This document shows, piece by piece, positions 7,646 through 16,782 of a stretch of 64,000 bases of DNA. The notes under the pieces are model-generated. The model saw only the letters and a list, made by a program, of their open reading frames with translations. It ran no database searches and had not been told where the DNA came from. Within the stretch, counting starts at the first letter, position 1, and each line of letters opens with the position of its first letter. The translations under genes and the position numbers were made by a program. Origin of the DNA: Streptomyces sp. DH-12 (GTDB taxonomy: Bacteria > Actinomycetota > Actinomycetes > Streptomycetales > Streptomycetaceae); contig NZ_PPFB01000001.1 in assembly GCF_002899455.1 (NCBI RefSeq), forward strand, positions 4,061,001-4,125,000. Reading direction: 5' to 3'.

Positions 7646-9859
7646 GTGTCGTCTCTCGCGCTGTACCGCCGCTACCGACCCGAGTCCTTCGCCGAGGTCA
7701 TCGGGCAGGAGCATGTCACCGACCCGTTGCAGCAGGCGCTGCGGAACAACCGGGTCAATCACGCGTACCTGTTCAGCGGACCCCGCGGCTGCGGCAAGAC
7801 GACCAGTGCGCGGATCCTCGCGCGGTGCCTGAACTGCGAGCAGGGACCCACCCCGACCCCGTGCGGCACCTGCCAGTCCTGCCGCGACCTCGCGCGCAAC
7901 GGCCCCGGTTCGATCGACGTCATCGAGATCGACGCCGCGTCCCACGGCGGTGTGGACGACGCCCGTGACCTGCGAGAGAAGGCGTTCTTCGGGCCGGCGT
8001 CCAGCCGCTACAAGATCTACATCATCGACGAGGCCCACATGGTCACGTCGGCCGGTTTCAACGCGCTGCTCAAGGTCGTCGAGGAGCCGCCGGAGCATCT
8101 GAAGTTCATCTTCGCGACCACCGAGCCCGAGAAGGTCATCGGGACCATCCGGTCGCGCACCCATCACTACCCGTTCCGGCTCGTCCCGCCCGGCACCCTG
8201 CGCGAGTACCTCGGCGAGGTGTGCCAGAAGGAGGGCATCGCCGTCGAGGAGGGCGTGCTGCCGCTGGTGGTGCGGGCCGGCGCCGGGTCCGTGCGTGACT
8301 CGATGTCCGTCATGGACCAGCTGCTCGCCGGCGCGGGGGAGGAGGGTGTGACGTACGCCATGGCCACCTCCCTGCTGGGCTACACGGACGGTTCGCTGCT
8401 CGACTCCGTCGTCGAGGCGTTCGCGACCGGTGACGGGGCGGCCGCCTTCGAGGTCGTCGACCGGGTGATCGAGGGCGGCAACGACCCGCGCCGGTTCGTC
8501 GCCGACCTGCTGGAGCGGCTGCGTGACCTGGTCATCCTCGCCGCCGTCCCCGACGCCGCCGACAAGGGCCTCATCGACGCCCCCGCCGACGTCCTGGAGC
8601 GCATGCAGGCGCAGGCCGACACCTTCGGGCCCGCCGAGCTCAGCCGCGCCGCCGACATCGTCAACGAGGGCCTCACCGAGATGCGCGGCGCCACCTCGCC
8701 CCGGCTCCAGCTGGAGCTGATCTGCGCACGCGTACTGCTGCCCGCCGCGTACGGCGACGAGCGCTCGGTCATGGCCCGGCTGGACCGCATCGAGCGCGGG
8801 GCGCAGTTCCCGGCGGGCGGTCCGGCCGCCGGCGCGCCCGCCATGGGGTACGTCCCCGGTCCCGGGGCCCATGGGGCCGGGGCTCCGCCCGCGGGTGCGG
8901 TCGAGCCCGGCGGTGGCCCCGCCGCGGCCCGCGCGGCCGTACGGGCGCAGGCGTCGCCCGCGTCCACGCCCCCTCCGGCCCGGCCGCAGGCTCCGGCCCC
9001 CGCTCCGACGCCTCCCCCTGTCGTTCCGCAGTCGCCCCCGGCGGCCGCCGTACCGGCACCCGCCCCGTCGGCGCCCCCCACCCCTGCCCCCGGCGCCTGG
9101 CCCACCGCCGCCCCCGCCGGCGGCGCGGGCGCCGGTACGGGCAGGCGCCCCGGCGGCTGGCCCACGGCCACCCCGGCGGGCGGCGGCGCCGGCCGGGCGC
9201 AGCCGGCGGCACCGCCCGGCGCTCCGTCGGCGCCCCCGGCCCCGTCGACACCTTCGGCGCCCGCCGCACCCCCGAGCGGCGGCGGCCTCGACCCCCGCAC
9301 GCTCTGGCCGAACATCCTGGAGACGGTCAAGAACCGCCGCCGCTTCACCTGGATCCTGCTCAGCCAGAACGCCCAGGTGACGGGCTTCGACGGCACGACC
9401 CTCCAGCTCGGCTTCGTGAACGCGGGCGCCCGGGACAACTTCCTCAGCAGCGGCAGCGAGGACGTGCTGCGTCAGGCGCTGGCCGAACAGTTCAACGTGC
9501 AGTGGAAGATCGAGGCGGTCGTCGACCCGTCCGGCGGTGGCGGCCCGGGAGCCTCCGGCCCGGCGGGCGGCCCGTCCGGCGGCCGCAGCGGCGGCGGATA
9601 CGGAGCACCCGGCGGCGACAGCCATCGGCCCTCCGCCCCTCCGGCGGTGGCCCCCGCCCCTCCGTCCCCCGTCCCCTCGGCATCCGCCCCGGCCGCCCCG
9701 GCCCGGCCGGCCGCCCCGGAGCCGCCCCCTCCGGTGTCGCCCGAGGACGACATCCCGGAGGACGACGACCCCGACCTGGACGAGTCCGCCCTCTCCGGGC
9801 AGGAGCTCCTCGTCCGCGAGCTGGGCGCGACGGTCGTCGAGGAGTTCACGAACGAGTAG
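7646..9859 (+). CDS. dnaX: DNA polymerase III subunits gamma and tau
   Basis: This 737-residue AAA+ clamp-loader ATPase starts at the GTG at 7646, giving the conserved SSLALYRRYRPESF N-terminus. Walker A is GPRGCGKTT, the zinc module is CLNC...CGTCQSC, Walker B is IIDEAHM, and the sensor region is FATTEPEKVIGTIRSRTHHY. Residues about 390-560 are a Pro/Ala/Gly-rich linker, followed by a small folded domain (DPRTLWPNILETVKNRRRFTW) and another Pro-rich acidic tail. DnaX loads the beta clamp and tethers polymerase cores. A TATAAC sits 9 bases before the start, so a leaderless or very short-leader transcript is possible. I did not find a clear slippery run for gamma production. Confidence 0.97.
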   Translation: MSSLALYRRYRPESFAEVIGQEHVTDPLQQALRNNRVNHAYLFSGPRGCGKTTSARILARCLNCEQGPTPTPCGTCQSCRDLARNGPGSIDVIEIDAASHGGVDDARDLREKAFFGPASSRYKIYIIDEAHMVTSAGFNALLKVVEEPPEHLKFIFATTEPEKVIGTIRSRTHHYPFRLVPPGTLREYLGEVCQKEGIAVEEGVLPLVVRAGAGSVRDSMSVMDQLLAGAGEEGVTYAMATSLLGYTDGSLLDSVVEAFATGDGAAAFEVVDRVIEGGNDPRRFVADLLERLRDLVILAAVPDAADKGLIDAPADVLERMQAQADTFGPAELSRAADIVNEGLTEMRGATSPRLQLELICARVLLPAAYGDERSVMARLDRIERGAQFPAGGPAAGAPAMGYVPGPGAHGAGAPPAGAVEPGGGPAAARAAVRAQASPASTPPPARPQAPAPAPTPPPVVPQSPPAAAVPAPAPSAPPTPAPGAWPTAAPAGGAGAGTGRRPGGWPTATPAGGGAGRAQPAAPPGAPSAPPAPSTPSAPAAPPSGGGLDPRTLWPNILETVKNRRRFTWILLSQNAQVTGFDGTTLQLGFVNAGARDNFLSSGSEDVLRQALAEQFNVQWKIEAVVDPSGGGGPGASGPAGGPSGGRSGGGYGAPGGDSHRPSAPPAVAPAPPSPVPSASAPAAPARPAAPEPPPPVSPEDDIPEDDDPDLDESALSGQELLVRELGATVVEEFTNE

Positions 9860-10003
9860 GGCCGGTCCGCCGGGCCCCACGGAGCCACGCGCGCAAGCGC
9901 CGGCGGGCGGCCCGGGTCTTGGAGGAACGCACGACACCCCCCTCCCCGCCCGTTCGGAAGCCCGCACAAAAGGCGCCCGCCGTCTGCCGTTAGGCTGACC
10001 CCC

Positions 10004-11257
10004 GTGAAGGTCCTCGTCATCGGCAGCGGCGCCCGCGAACACGCCCTGTGCCACTCCCTGTCCCTCGACCCCGATGTCACCGCGCTGCACTGCGCGCCCG
10101 GCAACGCCGGCATCGCCGAGGTCGCCGAGCTGCACCAGGTCGACGCCCTCGACGGCGCCGCCGTGTCCGCGCTGGCCGTGCGGCTGGGCGCGGACCTCGT
10201 GGTGGTCGGCCCCGAGGCGCCGCTCGTCGCCGGTGTCGCCGACGCCGTGCGCGAGGCGGGCGTCCCCGTCTTCGGCCCCTCCAAGGAGGCCGCGCGGCTC
10301 GAGGGCTCCAAGGCCTTCGCGAAGGACGTCATGGCGGGGGCCGGCGTGCCCACCGCCCGCTCCTACGTGTGCACCACCCCGGACGAGGTCGACGCGGCCC
10401 TCAGCGCGTTCGGCGCCCCGTACGTCGTGAAGGACGACGGGCTCGCGGCCGGCAAGGGCGTCGTCGTGACCGACGACCTCGAGACGGCCCGCGCGCACGC
10501 GGCCGGCTGTGAGCGCGTCGTCGTCGAGGAGTACCTCGACGGCCCCGAGGTCTCCCTCTTCGCGATCACCGACGGCGAGACCGTCGTGCCCCTCCAGCCC
10601 GCCCAGGACTTCAAGCGCGCGCTGGACGGCGACGAGGGCCCGAACACCGGCGGCATGGGGGCGTACTCCCCGCTGCCGTGGGCCGACCCCAAGCTGGTCG
10701 ACGAGGTCGCCGAGACCGTGCTGCAGCCGACCGTGGACGAGATGCGCCGCCGCGGCACGCCGTTCTCCGGCCTGCTCTACGCCGGTCTGGCGATCACCTC
10801 GCGCGGGGTCCGCGTGATCGAGTTCAACGCCCGGTTCGGCGACCCCGAGACCCAGGTGGTGCTGGCCCGGCTGAAGACGCCCCTGGCCGGGCTGCTGATG
10901 GCCGCCGCCACCGGCGACCTCGCCCACCTGGAGCCGATCCGCTGGAGCGACGACGCCGCGGTCACCGTGGTCGTCGCCTCGCACAACTACCCCGGCGCCC
11001 CGCGCACCGGCGACCCCGTCACCGGCCTCGACGAGGTCGCCGCCCAGGACGCCCCGCACGCGTACGTCCTGCACGCCGGGACCCGGCGCGAGGGCGACAC
11101 GGTCGTCAGCGCGGGCGGGCGCGTGCTGTCCGTGACGGCGACCGGCAAGGACCTCACCGAGGCCCGCGACCGCGCCTACCGGGCCGTGGCCCGCATCAAG
11201 CTCGACGGCTCCCAGCACCGTACGGACATCGCGCGGAAGGCGGCGCAGGACGCGTAA
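10004..11257 (+). CDS. purD: Phosphoribosylamine-glycine ligase
   Basis: This 417-residue ATP-grasp enzyme joins glycine to phosphoribosylamine to give GAR, the second step of IMP synthesis. The N-terminal nucleotide-binding motif is MKVLVIGSGAREHAL; the ATP-grasp body includes VVKDDGLAAGKGVVV, NTGGMGAYSPLP and VIEFNARFGDPETQVVL. The length is normal. The GTG start has TAGGCT, a -10-like hexamer, 7 bases upstream and no ribosome site, so the mRNA is probably leaderless. It stands apart from the other pur genes of the window. A long hairpin follows at 11330-11361. Confidence 0.97.
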   Translation: MKVLVIGSGAREHALCHSLSLDPDVTALHCAPGNAGIAEVAELHQVDALDGAAVSALAVRLGADLVVVGPEAPLVAGVADAVREAGVPVFGPSKEAARLEGSKAFAKDVMAGAGVPTARSYVCTTPDEVDAALSAFGAPYVVKDDGLAAGKGVVVTDDLETARAHAAGCERVVVEEYLDGPEVSLFAITDGETVVPLQPAQDFKRALDGDEGPNTGGMGAYSPLPWADPKLVDEVAETVLQPTVDEMRRRGTPFSGLLYAGLAITSRGVRVIEFNARFGDPETQVVLARLKTPLAGLLMAAATGDLAHLEPIRWSDDAAVTVVVASHNYPGAPRTGDPVTGLDEVAAQDAPHAYVLHAGTRREGDTVVSAGGRVLSVTATGKDLTEARDRAYRAVARIKLDGSQHRTDIARKAAQDA

Positions 11258-11329
11258 CCAGGGCGAGTGAGCAGCGGCACGGCCCCCACGAGGGGCCAGG
11301 TCGCCCCAGCCGCGCCCTCACCCACCCCA

Positions 11330-11361
11330 CAGGCCCCGGATCCCCCAGGATCCGGGGCCTG
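11330..11361 (+). terminator. Hairpin terminator after purD
   Basis: Perfect 14-base arms CAGGCCCCGGATCC and its complement surround the loop CCCA, about 70 bases past the purD stop. There is no T-tract. The rest of the 11258-11576 gap holds nothing certain beyond a TAGGGT at 11452-11457 that could be a -10 element. Confidence 0.85.
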
Positions 11362-11576
11362 ACCCTTGCCGTCCGTCGACCACCTTTCCCCAAAGCCATT
11401 CCATCGAGTGAGCGATGTGCCATCCGGCTGACGAGGGCCGGGGCCCCAACTAGGGTGCCGCGCAAGCGTTCCGGCACTTGGCCCATCGGCATTGCGATGT
11501 CAGCGGCGGGTGCCACAGTGGGGGGCATGGGCAAGCCAGGACTGCGTCAGGCGCCGGGAGGGGGTGAGGGCGGGCC

Positions 11577-13349
11577 ATGACCGTGAGCGGAGTGGAGGCG
11601 GAGACGGGCGCCCGAGGCGCTCAGGGCGCGCGGGCCCGTGCGCTGGCCGTGCTGCGCGTCCGCAGCCGTGCGCTGGCCGTCGCGCTGCTGCCGGCCGCCG
11701 CCGCGGTGATCCTGCTCGCCGGCGGTTCCACGGGCCATCTGCCGGGCCCCGGCTGGGACCTCGCCCGCCGCGTCCTCACGCCGCTCGCCGTGCTCGTGCT
11801 GCTGCTCGCCGCCGGTGTCGCCCTGGTCGTCGCCCGCGCCCGGCCCGCCGTCAGCCCCACCGTGCCGATCGCCGAGGAGGCGGCCCCGGACCTGTACCGG
11901 ATGGTGCGGGACCTCGCCGACCGCCTCGGCGTTCCCGCGCCGTCCGCCATAGCGCTCACCCCGGACTGCGACAGCTGGCTGGAGGACCGCACCCACCCCG
12001 CGCACGGACCCCCGCCGCCCGAGGAGCACGACGACATCGCTCATGCGGGCCGCGCCGCGCGCCGCGGGCCCGCCGCGCCCGTGCTGGTCATCGGCTCGCC
12101 GTTCCTGTGGTGGATGCGGGTGGCCGAGCTGCGCGCCCTGCTCGCCCCGGTCGTCGCCGGCACGGGACCGTCGGCGCACCCGGACATAGCCGCCGCCCGG
12201 CGCTTCGTACGGGGCCTGGACGCCGCGGTCGCCGTGACGTCGGCGCCGGACCGCGGGCCGGTGTCCCGCGCGGTGTTCGCCGGGATCGGCTGGGTGGCCC
12301 GCCTGCTGCTGCACGGCAGCCGGGTGCACGCCGCCGAGATGGAGCGCGGGGTCGCCGCCGCGGCGGCCGAGCGTGCCAAGGCCGTGGACTACGGGCTGCG
12401 GATCGTCGCCCAGGAGCAGGTCGGTCTGGCCTACGCGGGCTGGGACCGGCTGCTGACCCGGGTGGCGCTGCCCGCCTGGCGGATGGGCCGCTGGCCCGCC
12501 CGGCTCAACGCGGGTGTGGTCGCCGCCCTCACCGAGCTGTCCCGGAGGGACCGGCTGGCCGAGGGGTTCGCCTCGCGCCTCGGGGAGCGTCCGGCCTGCG
12601 ACCTCCTGGAGGAGCCCGGCGCGGTCGACGAGGCCACCTCCCTGCTCGCCGCCCGCCTCTTCCACGGCGGTCCCGCGGAGACCGGCCCCGCCTGGTCGCC
12701 GGTCCACTGGGGCGACTATCCGGAGGAGGTCGTCGACCGCAAGTGGCGCGCCGACGCCGCCCGCCTGCACCGGATACTCGACGCGCTCCGCGTCCCGCCC
12801 GCGGACGAGGAGCCGCAGGCCCCCGACGGGCCCACCCTCGCCCGCGTCCTGACCCACCTGGCCGCCTCACCGGGTCTGCCCCCGGCGCCCGTTCCGGCCG
12901 TATCCTCGGAGGAGGACGACCTGGCCGGAGGCACCCCCCACAGCGCCGTCCTCGCCGCGCGCATCACGGCGGAGCTGGCCCGCGAGGAGGCCGCCGCGGC
13001 CGCCGTGGCCGCCGTCCCCGCCGGTCCGCAGAGCACCGCGGCACCCGATCCCGGCCCCCTGCGCGACGACCGCGCGCTGCCCCTCTTCCCGCTCCAGCCG
13101 CCCCGCGCCGGACGGGAGCTGCTCGCCGACCACATCACGGCGATGGTCTGCTGCGCGGCGATGGACACCGTGGGCGCCACCCCCGGTCTCGACTGGCTCG
13201 ACGGGCCCACCCTCCTCGTCGGCGGCGCCCGCGCCACCGACCTGCCGCCCCAGGTGCTGACCCTCGTCGAGGACGGCGACCCCTCGGGCCTGCGGAAGTG
13301 GCTCACCCGTCAGGGCATACGCCCCGAGAAGCCCGTACGCCTCGTCTGA
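11577..13349 (+). CDS. Membrane protein resembling an M48 peptidase without its zinc motif
   Basis: The protein has 590 residues. Two hydrophobic helices lie near residues 33-50 and 62-84, followed by AEEAAPDLYRMVRDLADRLGVPAPSAIALTPDCDSW, which reads like the start of an M48 (HtpX/Ste24) peptidase domain. Where M48 enzymes have ELRAVLAHELGH, this protein has ELRALLAPVVAGTGPSAHPD, so HExxH is absent. The rest is Ala/Arg-rich with no recognised motif; the C-terminal 60 residues are conserved-looking (AMDTVGATPGLDWLDGPTLLVGGARATDLPPQVL). If the relationship is right, it is a non-catalytic peptidase relative. The start lacks a strong ribosome site. Confidence 0.7.
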   Translation: MTVSGVEAETGARGAQGARARALAVLRVRSRALAVALLPAAAAVILLAGGSTGHLPGPGWDLARRVLTPLAVLVLLLAAGVALVVARARPAVSPTVPIAEEAAPDLYRMVRDLADRLGVPAPSAIALTPDCDSWLEDRTHPAHGPPPPEEHDDIAHAGRAARRGPAAPVLVIGSPFLWWMRVAELRALLAPVVAGTGPSAHPDIAAARRFVRGLDAAVAVTSAPDRGPVSRAVFAGIGWVARLLLHGSRVHAAEMERGVAAAAAERAKAVDYGLRIVAQEQVGLAYAGWDRLLTRVALPAWRMGRWPARLNAGVVAALTELSRRDRLAEGFASRLGERPACDLLEEPGAVDEATSLLAARLFHGGPAETGPAWSPVHWGDYPEEVVDRKWRADAARLHRILDALRVPPADEEPQAPDGPTLARVLTHLAASPGLPPAPVPAVSSEEDDLAGGTPHSAVLAARITAELAREEAAAAAVAAVPAGPQSTAAPDPGPLRDDRALPLFPLQPPRAGRELLADHITAMVCCAAMDTVGATPGLDWLDGPTLLVGGARATDLPPQVLTLVEDGDPSGLRKWLTRQGIRPEKPVRLV

Positions 13350-13518
13350 GCCGCAGTCTCAGCCGCAGCCGCAACAGCCGCCGCTCCGCCCTGCCGGAGC
13401 CGTCCGCCCCGCCCGGAGTGCATCCCTCCACTTCAGCGCACACGCGACGAACGGTGACGGCGCGCGTGCGGACTGTGATGTGCTGGGGCCTTCCACGCTC
13501 AGGGGAGGGAGAACGATC

Positions 13519-14895
13519 ATGCGACCGGAGCGAGTCCGCCACGCGACGACGGGGTCACCGGCACCCGACGGCAGCGACCCCTTCGCACCCGTCGCCCTTC
13601 CGTGGCAGCGCCCCTCCGGCAACGACACCGGTGCCCCCCGCGAGGGCCGCATCGAAGGCTTCGCCAGCACCTCCGCCGTGGCCCCCGGTGACTCGATCGA
13701 CTTCCACGTGACCGTCGACCCGCCCCGGCCGTTCCGCGTCAGCGTCCACCGCATCGGCCACTACGACGGCCGGGGCGCCGCCGAGATGACCACCGGCCCC
13801 CGTCTCCACGGCACGGCGCAGCTCCCGCCGCTCACCGCCGGACGCACCGTCTCCTGCCACCACTGGTGGCGGTCCTGGCGGCTGCCGGTCCCGTCGTACT
13901 GGAGCGTCGGCGCATACGTCGCCGTGCTCGCCACGGAGGACGGGCGGCACCGCGCGCACGTCCCGTTCACCGTGCGCGACGACCGCGCGGCCGACCTGCT
14001 GCTGGTGCTGCCGGACATCACCTGGCAGGCGTACAACCCGTACCCGGCGGCGGACGGTCGCACCGGCGCGAGCCTCGCCCCCGCCCCGGAGGAGCACGAC
14101 GCGGCCGACCCGGTCACCACCGTCACCTTCGACCGCCCCTACGCCGGCGACGGGCTCCCGCCGCAGGCCGGGCACGCCTACGACGTGATCCGCTGGGCGG
14201 AGCGCCACGGCTACGACCTCGCCTACGCCACCGCCCGCGACCTGCACGCGGGCCGTGTCGACCCGGCCCGCCACCGGGGCCTGGTCTTCCCCGGCCTGGA
14301 CGAGTACTGGACGGCGGAGATGCGCGCGGCCGCGGAGGACGCCCGTGACCACGGCACCTCGCTGGTGTTCCTCTCCGCCCGCACCCTGCACCGGCAGATC
14401 GAGCTGGCCCCCGCCCCGTCCGGCCCCGACCGGCTGCTGACCTGCGGGAGACGCCGGGGTCAGGCCGGACCCGCGCTGTGGCGGGAGAACGACCGGGCGG
14501 AGCAGCACCTGCTCGGCATCCAGTACGCCGGTCCGGTCCCGGGGCCGCGCCCGCTGATCGTCCGCAACGCCGGCCACTGGCTGTGGGAGGCGACCGGCGC
14601 GCGCGAGGGCGACGCCCTCGACGGGATGGTCGCGGGCGGGGCCGACCGCTACTACCCGCGCACCCCGCTGCCCGTCCACGACGAGCGGATCCTGCTCGCG
14701 CACTCCCCGTACGGCGACCGGCGGGGCGCCCGGCGCCACCAGGAGACCTCCCTGTACCGCGCGCCGTCCGGCGCCTGGGTCTTCGCCTCGGGCACGCTCG
14801 CCTGGTCCCCGGCCCTCGACCGGCCGGGGCACGCCGACCCCCGGATCCAGCGGGCCACCGCCAATCTGCTCGACCGCGTCTGCAAACGCGCCTGA
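13519..14895 (+). CDS. N,N-dimethylformamidase large-subunit-like protein
   Basis: This 458-residue protein starts at an ATG with GGAGGGAG 8 bases upstream. No signal peptide is seen. The N-terminal part (GRIEGFASTSAVAPGDSIDFHVTVDPPRPFRVSVHRIGHYDGRGA) is a beta-sandwich of the type found at the front of dimethylformamidase large subunits. The C-terminal part has the family pattern of YDVIRWAERHGYDLAYATARDLHAG, then GLVFPGLDEYWT, then FLSARTLHRQI and GAWVFASGTLAW. Dimethylformamidase hydrolyses an amide using a mononuclear iron site and needs a small subunit that is not seen nearby. The true substrate is therefore unknown. Confidence 0.7.
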   Translation: MRPERVRHATTGSPAPDGSDPFAPVALPWQRPSGNDTGAPREGRIEGFASTSAVAPGDSIDFHVTVDPPRPFRVSVHRIGHYDGRGAAEMTTGPRLHGTAQLPPLTAGRTVSCHHWWRSWRLPVPSYWSVGAYVAVLATEDGRHRAHVPFTVRDDRAADLLLVLPDITWQAYNPYPAADGRTGASLAPAPEEHDAADPVTTVTFDRPYAGDGLPPQAGHAYDVIRWAERHGYDLAYATARDLHAGRVDPARHRGLVFPGLDEYWTAEMRAAAEDARDHGTSLVFLSARTLHRQIELAPAPSGPDRLLTCGRRRGQAGPALWRENDRAEQHLLGIQYAGPVPGPRPLIVRNAGHWLWEATGAREGDALDGMVAGGADRYYPRTPLPVHDERILLAHSPYGDRRGARRHQETSLYRAPSGAWVFASGTLAWSPALDRPGHADPRIQRATANLLDRVCKRA

Positions 14896-15072
14896 CGGGG
14901 TGCGGGAGCCCTCGCCCGTCGGACCCGCCCGCACCACCCCGGCCGCCGTCCCGCCCGCACATACGGGAGAATCGACGTACCGTCCGGCCCTCTCCGCCAC
15001 CGCCCTCCGGGAGCTTTCGCGGGAGCCGGGAGCGCCGCGGGCGTCCCTTCTGTTCAACCATGCGGAGGAACC

Positions 15073-15972
15073 GTGTCCGGATTCGTCGACAAGCCCGAGC
15101 CGATGCAGGTTCCGGGCCTGGTGCATCTGCACACCGGCAAGGTGCGCGAGCTGTACCGGAACGAGGCGGGCGACCTCGTGATGGTCGCCAGCGACCGCAT
15201 CTCCGCCTACGACTGGGTGCTGCCCACCGAGATCCCGGACAAGGGCCGGGTGCTCACCCAGCTCTCCCTGTGGTGGTTCGACCAGCTCGCGGACCTGCTC
15301 CCCAACCATGTGCTGAGCACCGACCTCCCGGACGGCGCCCCCGCGGACTGGGCGGGCCGCACCCTGGTGTGCAGGTCGCTGAACATGATCCCGGTGGAGT
15401 GCGTGGCCCGCGGCTACCTCACCGGCTCGGGCCTCGCCGAGTACAACGAGAGCCGGACCGTCTGCGGCCTGGCGCTGCCCGAGGGACTGGTCGACGGCTC
15501 CGAGCTGCCCGCCCCCATCTTCACCCCGGCCACCAAGGCCGCCGTCGGCGAGCACGACGAGAACGTCTCCTACGAGGAGGTCGCCCGCCAGGTCGGCGCG
15601 GACACCGCGGCGCAGCTGCGCCAGGCCACCCTCGCCGCCTACTCCCGCGCCCGCGACATCGCCCGGGACCGGGGCATCATCCTCGCGGACACCAAGTTCG
15701 AGTTCGGTTTCGACGGGGAGGGCCTGGTCATCGCGGACGAGGTGCTCACCCCGGACTCGTCCCGCTTCTGGCCGGCCGAGCAGTGGGAGCCGGGGCGCGC
15801 GCAGCCCTCGTACGACAAGCAGTTCGTCCGTGACTGGCTGACCTCGGCCGAGTCGGGCTGGGACCGCGGGAGCGAGCAGCCCCCGCCGCCGCTGCCGCAG
15901 CAGGTCGTGGACGCCACCCGTGCGAAGTACGTGGAGGCGTACGAGCGCCTGACGGGCACCACCTGGAGCTGA
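15073..15972 (+). CDS. purC: SAICAR synthetase
   Basis: This 299-residue enzyme condenses CAIR with aspartate, the eighth step of IMP synthesis. Family landmarks are LVHLHTGKVRELYR, VASDRISAYDWVLPTEIPDKGRVL, VPVECVARGYLTGSG (here IPVECVARGYLTGSG), FTPATKA and DTKFEFGF. The GTG start has GCGGAGGAA just upstream. The sequence is the longer, eukaryote-like form usual in actinobacteria. It stands alone, about 180 bases after the formamidase-like gene. A bidirectional hairpin at 16031-16063 separates it from the opposing tRNA-Gly. Confidence 0.97.
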   Translation: MSGFVDKPEPMQVPGLVHLHTGKVRELYRNEAGDLVMVASDRISAYDWVLPTEIPDKGRVLTQLSLWWFDQLADLLPNHVLSTDLPDGAPADWAGRTLVCRSLNMIPVECVARGYLTGSGLAEYNESRTVCGLALPEGLVDGSELPAPIFTPATKAAVGEHDENVSYEEVARQVGADTAAQLRQATLAAYSRARDIARDRGIILADTKFEFGFDGEGLVIADEVLTPDSSRFWPAEQWEPGRAQPSYDKQFVRDWLTSAESGWDRGSEQPPPPLPQQVVDATRAKYVEAYERLTGTTWS

Positions 15973-16030
15973 ACGCGGGCCCGGGGCCGGGGAGCGTCCC
16001 CCGGCCCCGCCCCCAGGGCACTCGCCCACG

Positions 16031-16063
16031 ACGAAGGCCCCGGTCATCGACCGGGGCCTTCGT
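16031..16063. terminator. Bidirectional hairpin between purC and tRNA-Gly
   Basis: Perfect 15-base arms (16031-16045 and 16049-16063) around the loop ATC. It lies 58 bases past the purC stop and 7 bases past the 3' end of the leftward tRNA-Gly, so it can serve both. Confidence 0.85.
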
Positions 16064-16069
16064 CCTCTG

Positions 16070-16142
16070 AGCGAACGACGAGGTTCGAACTCGCGACCTC
16101 AACCTTGGCAAGGTTGCGCTCTACCAACTGAGCTACGTTCGC
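16070..16142 (-). tRNA. tRNA-Gly (GCC), copy 1
   Basis: 73 nt, acceptor stem GCGAACG/CGTTCGC, anticodon loop TTGCCAA (GCC), T-loop TTCGAAC. No CCA is encoded. It is almost identical to the copy at 19997-20069. Confidence 0.95.
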
Positions 16143-16167
16143 CTGCTGCGCCGTGGCGCGAGCACCA

Positions 16168-16782
16168 CTATACCCAACCTCGCTCCTGGGCGAGACGCAC
16201 CGCGGTGTGCCGGTTCTCCGCGCCGAGCTTCGAGACGGCGGAGGAGAGGTAGTTCCGCACGGTCCCCTGGGACAGCCGGGCCCGCTCCGCGATCTCCGCG
16301 ACGGGCGCCCCGTCGGCCGCCAGCTCCAGCACCTCCGCCTCGCGCGCGGTCAGCGGCGAGTCGCCGGCGGCGATCGCGTCGGCGGCCAACTCGGGGTCGA
16401 CGTAGCGGTTTCCCCCGTGCACGGTGCGGATGATCTCCGCGAGCCGCTGGGCGCTGACGGTCTTGGGGACGAACCCCCGCACCCCCGCCGCGAGCGCCCG
16501 CTTGAGATGCCCCGGACGGCCGTGGCCGGTCACGATCAGCACCTGGCAGCCGGGCAGCTCCGTCCGCAGGGCTGTGGCGACCTTCACACCGTCCGCGCCG
16601 GGCATCTGGAGGTCGAGCACGGCGACGTCCGGGGCGTGCGCCCGCGCCATCGCCAGGGCCTCCGGCCCGGACGCGGCCTCGGCGACCACCAGGAGGTCGT
16701 CCTCCAGGGACAGCAGGGCGGCCAGCGCCCCGCGGATCAGGTGCTCGTCGTCGGCGAGCAGCAGCCGCACCACGCCGGTCAC
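16168..16782 (-). CDS. Two-component response regulator, NarL/LuxR family
   Basis: The protein has 204 residues. The receiver domain has the acidic pair DD at residues 11-12, the phosphoacceptor D57 in AVLDLQMPG, the T/S position in VTGHG and K near FVPKT. The C-terminal LuxR-type helix-turn-helix is LTAREAEVLELAADGAPVAEIAERARLSQGTVRNYLSSAVSKLGAENR. The GTG at 16782 overlaps the kinase stop by 4 bases, so the two are translationally coupled. It is the last gene of the leftward ABC-kinase cassette. It likely controls the transporter genes, as in DesR-like systems; that is inference from the arrangement. Confidence 0.92.
   Translation of the reverse strand: MTGVVRLLLADDEHLIRGALAALLSLEDDLLVVAEAASGPEALAMARAHAPDVAVLDLQMPGADGVKVATALRTELPGCQVLIVTGHGRPGHLKRALAAGVRGFVPKTVSAQRLAEIIRTVHGGNRYVDPELAADAIAAGDSPLTAREAEVLELAADGAPVAEIAERARLSQGTVRNYLSSAVSKLGAENRHTAVRLAQERGWV

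Noticed and set aside
7508..11218. A 1236-codon open frame on the - strand opposite dnaX and purD
   Set aside because: It is a codon-bias shadow: the + strand encodes complete DnaX and PurD with all motifs, and the - strand product has no recognisable domain.
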